Shown here: in pieces, positions 58,869 to 64,000 of the stretch
Position numbering within the stretch: the first letter of the stretch is position 1
Layout of the letters: each line of letters starts with the position of its first letter
Source: Ceratodon purpureus
Lineage: Eukaryota > Streptophyta > Bryopsida > Pseudoditrichales > Ditrichaceae
DNA length: 64,000 nt
Assembly (NCBI GenBank): GCA_014871385.1
Contig: CM026426.1
Location: forward strand, 1,685,852 to 1,749,851
Direction: 5' to 3'
Position numbers and translations under genes: made by a program
The notes under the pieces: generated by a model
What the model was told of the DNA's origin: nothing
Databases searched by the model: none
What the model saw: only the letters and a program-made list of their open reading frames with translations

Positions 58869-60899
58869 CATGATGATCTTTGACAAATGGCAAAATGGAT
58901 GCCCGGGTGCTTACGTGGTGACGTCTCGCAGTAAGCACTTGGATCTTGCTCTGTTGGTGCTAGCCTTGAAGACCAAAATGGTTGCAGCTCTTCCTGAGTG
59001 GCGTCCAAATTGCTTCATCGTCGACGATGCCCAGGTGGAGATAAACTGCCTCAGGTATTTTTTTTAAACTCTTCCCCTCCAGTGGTTTTTTTTTTAAATT
59101 TATTTTTTGTTCACCCTTCTTCTTTCTTCTTGTTATTATTTATCTTTTATTTTTTTCTTTATTTTTTTTCACCCCTCCTCTTTCTTCTTCTTCTTCATCT
59201 TATTTCGAGACAGATTCTATTTGTTTTTTTTTCACCCTTCTTTGTTCTTCTTGTTTTTATTCCTTCTTTCCATTTTTTTTTAATTATTATTTTTTTAAAT
59301 ATTTTTTAACCCTTCCTCTTTCTTCTTCTTCTTCTTATTCCGAGACAGAGTTTATATGTTTTTTTTCCACCCTTCTTCTTTGTTCTTGTCTTTAATCACT
59401 TTTTATTTATTTATTTTTTCACCCCTCGTCTTTCTTCTTCTTCTTATTCCGAGACAGATTTTCTTTTTCTATTTTCCCACCCTTCTTAATTCCTCTTGTC
59501 TTTAATCCCTTTTTATTTTTATTTTTATTTTTTCACTCTCTTCTTTTCTTTTGATGTTATTCGGTGAGAGATTCTTTATGTTTTTTTGTTTCACTGTTCT
59601 CTTTCTTCTTGTTCTTATTTCCAAGACAGATTCCCTCTTCTGTATTGTCTCGTTCTTTTCCATTCCGAGGCGCAGGCAGATATGGCCCAAATGCTTGGTG
59701 TTTCTCTGCCTATGGCATGTGCCTGAATCATGGCAGAAAAACGCTTGATCCAAAACCAAATGAATCGTCACGTGTGCATGGGCACTTCACGAGCTCGATA
59801 AACTCATTTACCTCTCGAAATCACCTATACCGGGGATGTCATTACTAGAGTATGCGAGACAGAGGTTTTCTTTCATCATAACCAAAGTGTCTGGTGCTAC
59901 GGCGTTCTGGAGCTATGTAAAAACAACGTGGATGAATAAACTTGACATGTGGGTGACAAGTAATTGCAATATCCTACCTGCAAGGTAGGATACAAATGTA
60001 GCAATCGAGTCGTCCCATAGTAACCTGAAGGCAGTGTTAAAAGCATCTCACGGAAGGCTTGTAGGGAGACGTGTGAACTGGCTTATTGATAAATTGACGA
60101 ATGATGTCATAAACGGATACAAATTTAATGCGTACGTGAAAGAAAACGGCTTCAAAGGCAACCGGAAGAGGGAACGTGAGGGAATAAATTCACTTCTACA
60201 AGCCCAAAAGATCCCAAATCACTGCATCTCACTTCCAACCAAAGCTAGAGAACCGGCTTATGTTTGTTCTAGCAAGAGGCCACACCTTTTCTATGCTGTG
60301 CATAATCCCGAGACAAAGCGGGGATGTTGTGATTGCCCTCACTCAATGAAGGGCAATCTGTGCAAACACTAGTTAAAGGTGCTTAGGATGTTGCGTCCTA
60401 ACCTTGCTAAAGGAGACATCGTGAAATGTGTGGGACTCTTTATGGTACGTCTTGAGGCGGTTTACCGCAGCTAGAACAGTTCCCCGAACTACCCGAATTT
60501 GAACCCGAAGTAGAAGCCGAGACAAAACAGGAGCCTTCCCCGAAAACCGTCTTGCTCGAGGCCGAGCGAGAAGGTTCACGTCCCCCCCCCCCCCCCCCCT
60601 ACAAAAAACGAAGACGAGTGTCTCGACGACAGCATCGACCGTCTGGTGCCGCCATCCATGACCGAGTCTCAAAGCACCGTCTTCTGAAGAGGCACTTAGA
60701 GGACAAGCTACGCCCTATGGATGCCAGACACGCTGCTATGGAGCTTCAAATAGCACGAGGTGTGCTTCATTCGGCACAAAGGGAGGATGCACAGTTCATT
60801 GGAAACGACGCAAACGATAGCATGACTCCTCGCCGGCGCCGAGACATTTTAAGTAGCCCTTTCAGCTCCTCTAAGAACACAAGACAACGCCTCTAAATT
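58869..60899 (+). pseudogene. MULE-1 transposase, C-terminal half
   Basis: It resumes with MMIFDKWQNGCPGAYVVTSR and NCFIVDDAQVEINCLR (second catalytic Asp, codon 59023). An intron follows (59055 to about 59675) and then QIWPKCLVFLCLWHVPESW. A frame change and a stop occur near 59748-59985. From 60007 it has NVAIESSHSNLK (third catalytic residue, Glu), RRVNWLIDKLTNDVI, and the SWIM finger CCDCPHSMKGNLCKH at 60325-60369, then a TAG. The Pro- and Arg-rich tail KKRRRVSRRQ continues to 60899. With the N-terminal half it is a typical MULE transposase, now inactive through several stops and the MULE-2 insertion. Confidence 0.88.
59055..59675 (+). repeat. T-rich tandem repeats in a MULE-1 intron
   Basis: Three to four imperfect units of about 110-130 bases, each with CACCCTTCTTC, TTCTTCTTATTCCGAGACAG and a T-run. 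The CGAGAC word is conserved while the rest drifts. Bounded by CAG/GTATTT and GGCGCAG. Confidence 0.8.
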
Positions 60900-61257
60900 T
60901 GCAAAAGGTATCTACATTCAATTAAAATCACAGGCGATTTGTGTAGCAATATTCTCCGCATGAAACATCCATGAATGGGGAGAGTGACAATGGGAATAGG
61001 GGAAGGCTTCGAGACAGTGAGATGATGAACCGAAGACACTTTGGTGTAGTGTGAATTAAATTCTTATACAAAAAAAGGTTTCAGTCTCGTAGTGAATACC
61101 TACATTGTTTGGTCTTTGCTATACCTCTCGCTATACATTGATGAAAAAAACACCCCACGATGCACTAAAAGGAAAATCTATGCTTGATATGTACACCTAA
61201 ACGGCGCAAGAGAAGCTCTGTGTATTAAAACCCCCCGCATCCTATACCGCAAAATAC
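60900..61257. other. Spacer between convergent MULE-1 genes
   Basis: It separates the transposase end (plus) from the end of the Ulp1-like gene (minus). It carries two CGAGAC/GTCTCG copies. No gene seen. Confidence 0.5.
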
Positions 61258-63960
61258 TTACACTCGGCGTGAATTCCTCATGACAAATTGTGGAGAGCCT
61301 TCAATCTCGCCCGAAAATCCTGCCTCAACTTCAAATCGGCTGCCTACCTTGCCTTTTTTTTCCACCTCCTCTTCTGACTCTGGAAACGAAGGTGCCCGAA
61401 CATCAACATCCCGTACGGCTTTGATGGGCCCCAAAACCTCGTCAAGACCGTATATGATGCAATCACCTTCCTGTCTCGCCCAAGTCGGTATAGTGGTTTG
61501 CCGGTCATCCACTCTATTCTTGTAGATGTTTGGCCGGTTTAGTGGTCATGGATACCAATCATCTGGCCTGACTGTCTCGCAATACAGGAGCTGCAAAAAA
61601 AAAGAGCCGAGACAGCTCCATCCCATTGTTGCCATTCCATACTGTCCCAGATGTTCGACGACTTGAAGAGGTTAGGGTCCCGCACTTGCAATCCCGGTAC
61701 TGCAAGTACTACAAAAACATAGTGATCAGCAGGTAGCCGCACTCCCAATCCGCTTTTTGTCCCGGACCCTGCACTGATCTCCATGGCCGAGTGACGAGCA
61801 TGACCCACTCTCTCGAACCTGGCCTAAGACCTCACGCTACACCCCATGCAGACATGACAATGAGGAAAAACTCATCGAAGGCCTTCGTGTGGTGTACCTG
61901 GTTCCGGGTCCCCATCAAGTACGTCCCTTTGTTGTCCACAACTAAGAGACTCCAGTGTTGCTTGTCCACATACGAAACAATGAGAGTGTTCTCTCTACCC
62001 GAGACCCCTTCCAGCCACTTCATTCCGACGTCACCCATCCACTCCCAACTGCCTTGATTTTCGCAAATGAAAAAGAGGAGTAACCCAGTCAGCTGAGCGC
62101 TTGCGACGTGGATCTTTTCCTTAAGCCACTAAGGAGATCATAGTGCCAATGAACAGAGTCAAAGCTCCAGAAAATGGTCTTCCAGCATTTGAGACGCGTT
62201 CATTATATACTCCCAGTCTTCCCGATTGGTGGGGACTACAACTTGGCACCGCAGGCCTCCTGAGAAGAACACTTCCCAGTCAATCTCCACGGTCTCGCTT
62301 CCACATGTATCTCCAGATGGCTTCTTTCTGGGCTTCAACCTGATGTTCAACTCCTTCAAGATAGCGGACCATGACAAGGCTGCCACTTCTTCCGCGAACT
62401 CATTCCCCATTTCCCCCAGTGACGCAGTACTCTCTCCCAATGAAACCTCGGGATTCATGAATCTGTATTCAAGTTGCCTTGGTGGATTGATTTAGAACAC
62501 CATCGGGTCTTGTTCAGCCAATGCTGGTGTCCTCTGCTGCACCAACGCGAGACCTAAATCTAGGGTTGCTCGAGCGGCAAGGGGCTGCGGTACCAGTGAG
62601 TCTTGCGCGTGTCCAAGTTCGTCAGACTCCTGGAGCAACAAGGCCTGCTCCTGCGCTGCTGCACCAAGCATGTGCATGGGTCTCGAGGAACCTTCTTGTT
62701 CTCTCAGGCCTCCGCTTGCTTGACCACTTAAACTTGAACCAAGACGAGGCCATTTGCACATATCCCACCTCTTCTTAGCGACGTACCACACCGTCGTCGA
62801 GACATTATCCGAGCACAAAATTTCGTCTCGGAAACCCTTAACTGAAGCTGCAGCTGCAAACGTTGCTCTTGTTAGATATTACGTAATCCATCAGATTAAC
62901 CAAACTACTTGTAACATACAGTATTCAGCAAATATGCTCCAGTCGAAGCTGCAATGAAAGGCTTCTTAGGACTAGCGGCGGTGATCAGGGCCCTTGCCTC
63001 TTCTCTTACATGCTTCCATGTCAGTGGTGGCATCCTCCGAGACAGCAGACTGTTGTTTGTACACATGTGGTACAGAGGATGCCACCCCCACACGCATCTT
63101 TCCATGTCCACCGCTATTGTCTCGTCCCGCCGACGTACTTGGTCTCGTACCGCCGACGTCCTTGGCCTCGTACCCACTCCTCCCACTCTCAACGGATACG
63201 GTTTTGCGTCTCTTCCTATCTCGCGAGATGCTCGGTAATTACGGCCATATTAGCAAAATACCTATGCGTCTCAACGCATTCAGTACGTTTCTGCTAGCCT
63301 TGGCATCTCCACCCTCCAGACACGATATGGTGTCATTCACCTTCTGCACATCCTCGACCGTGTACCTCTCCGGTTGGTGCATAGGAGCCGAACATATAAA
63401 TATAACACGAAAACTGCTAGAACGGGTTACATCATTTCCGTCGAGACACCCTAAGCCGTCCTCACTACAGAGCAGTTAATTGTTCACCTGGCGTTTCAGA
63501 CGAGAAAATTTTCCTTCGGCCTCGCATAACGCATCCTCAGAGGTCTCCAGCTTCTGAATGGCCAAGACCTTCTGCAACATCTCCTCAGCTGTCCAGGACG
63601 TGCACGCCCTTGTCTTGTCCCTCGTGAGAGCGCAGTCCGTATGAATGGCGAGACCGGTTCACGGAAGCGGAGTTGGTGGTGGAAGGATGACTTCTAGGAT
63701 TTCTGTCTCAGGGCCTGTTGGAATCGCATGAGGACCTCCACGCGCTGCAATCTCAAGCGCTCCCTCTCCGAGACGGATTCCTTCTCTCCCGGAAATTCAC
63801 CCGAGACTTTTGAGAGAGCTTCCTTGGCTACCATAGCATCACCTTGGTAATTGGATTCCATGTCTTGGACACTATAGTCAACCTTCACTGACTGACCCTA
63901 ATGCAGAACTGTCTTGCATTGTCTCCGCCCTCGGCTCGTCTCTAGCCATGCCTTCTTGAC
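61258..63960 (-). pseudogene. Ulp1-like (C48 cysteine peptidase-like) gene of MULE-1
   Basis: Multi-exon, minus strand, with visible pieces at about 63960-63697, 63600-63488 (AEEMLQKVLAIQKLE, coiled, ends GCCAG/GTGAAC), about 63470-63240 (APMHQPERYTVEDVQKV), 62458-62159, 62038-61832 and 61808-61258. The piece at 62038-61832 has VSYVDKQHWSLLVVDNKGTY, like the His-Trp region of Ulp1/SENP peptidases. The next has LPADHYVFVV and WDSMEWQQWDGAVSALFFC, like the later Gln-x-x-Asp-Gly-x-x-Cys-Gly block but without the catalytic Cys. Ulp1-like genes are known passengers of plant MULEs (KAONASHI type). The active-site loss and frame changes suggest a dead or non-catalytic protein. Confidence 0.45.
63118..63168. 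repeat. Short tandem duplication around GTCTCGTNCCGCCGACGT
   Basis: The unit is repeated about two and a half times, again with GTCTCG at its head. Confidence 0.7.
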
Positions 63961-64000
63961 CCAAATCAATGACTATTCCACTGCTGTCACCTCCACAGCT

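Larger units (their letters stand above)
41250..64000. mobile_element. MULE-1: Mutator-like element, split by MULE-2
   Basis: Its two halves are 41250-43142 and 58869-64000 (the right end is not seen). They join exactly when the 15.7-kb insert and one copy of the 9-base duplication are ignored. It carries a SWIM-type MULE transposase (plus strand) and a Ulp1-like gene (minus strand), a pair known from KAONASHI-type plant MULEs. Both halves are saturated with CGAGAC/GTCTCG: I count 21 in the left 1.9 kb and 27 in the right 5.1 kb, where about 3 to 4 would be expected by chance in total. The left edge is a guess from where this word starts (GGAGACTCCCGTCTC at about 41250). Confidence 0.75.

Noticed and set aside
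63118-63168. CGCCGACG repeats as further copies of the element A palindrome
   Set aside because: Only the right arm is present; the unit belongs to a local GTCTCG-type tandem repeat of MULE-1.

Overview
The window reads as intergenic, transposon-packed nuclear DNA of a green plant, most likely a non-seed plant or streptophyte alga. That guess rests on the element families (plant-type CACTA with tnp2/DUF4218/DUF4216 domains, Mutator-like elements, a Ty3/gypsy element, plant-type LDINGLL NLI/HAD proteins) and on their many short exons. I recognise no ordinary host housekeeping gene. Splice sites were read by eye, so exon limits are approximate.

Layout. (1) 1-9131: Ty3/gypsy LTR retrotransposon on the minus strand, a broken fossil whose outer left LTR lies outside the window; it sits inside the next element. 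(2) 9132-17393: an unnamed DNA element, here called element A. It holds a decayed minus-strand gene with a DUF7869-like domain, a decayed plus-strand ParB-like/DNA-methyltransferase-like gene, and two tandem NLI/FCP1-type HAD domains. Eight copies of a 17-base palindrome (GTCGGCGGNCCGCCGAC) are scattered through introns and spacers of all of these genes. (3) 17394 to about 32 kb: a CACTA element with a minus-strand tnpD-like gene and a divergent plus-strand tnpA-like gene; a TIR-bearing miniature element lies between them. (4) About 32-41 kb: relics (a gypsy RNase H piece, a second DUF7869-type remnant, an AT-rich island with one coiled-coil exon). (5) 41.25-43.14 kb and 58.87-64 kb: one Mutator-like element (MULE-1) with a SWIM transposase and a Ulp1-like gene. 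(6) 43143-58859: a second, younger element (MULE-2) inserted into the transposase exon of MULE-1, flanked by an exact 9-base target duplication ACTATACAC.

The most striking biology is in MULE-2 and element A. Both encode a protein with a ParB-like GNHRL/GGQHT motif followed by a beta-class amino-methyltransferase fold, an architecture known from bacteria and phages. MULE-2 carries a 13-copy, 128-base minisatellite inside an intron of this gene, each unit with a 24-base palindrome. Element A carries its own dispersed palindrome. MULE-1 is saturated with the hexamer CGAGAC/GTCTCG: I counted about 48 copies in 7 kb, and only one in the 15.7-kb MULE-2 insert. Plant VANDAL elements are known to encode VANC proteins that bind short motifs scattered over their own DNA and relieve silencing. 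I infer, without proof, that the elements here use comparable self-recognition systems, two of them through a captured ParB-methyltransferase-like protein.
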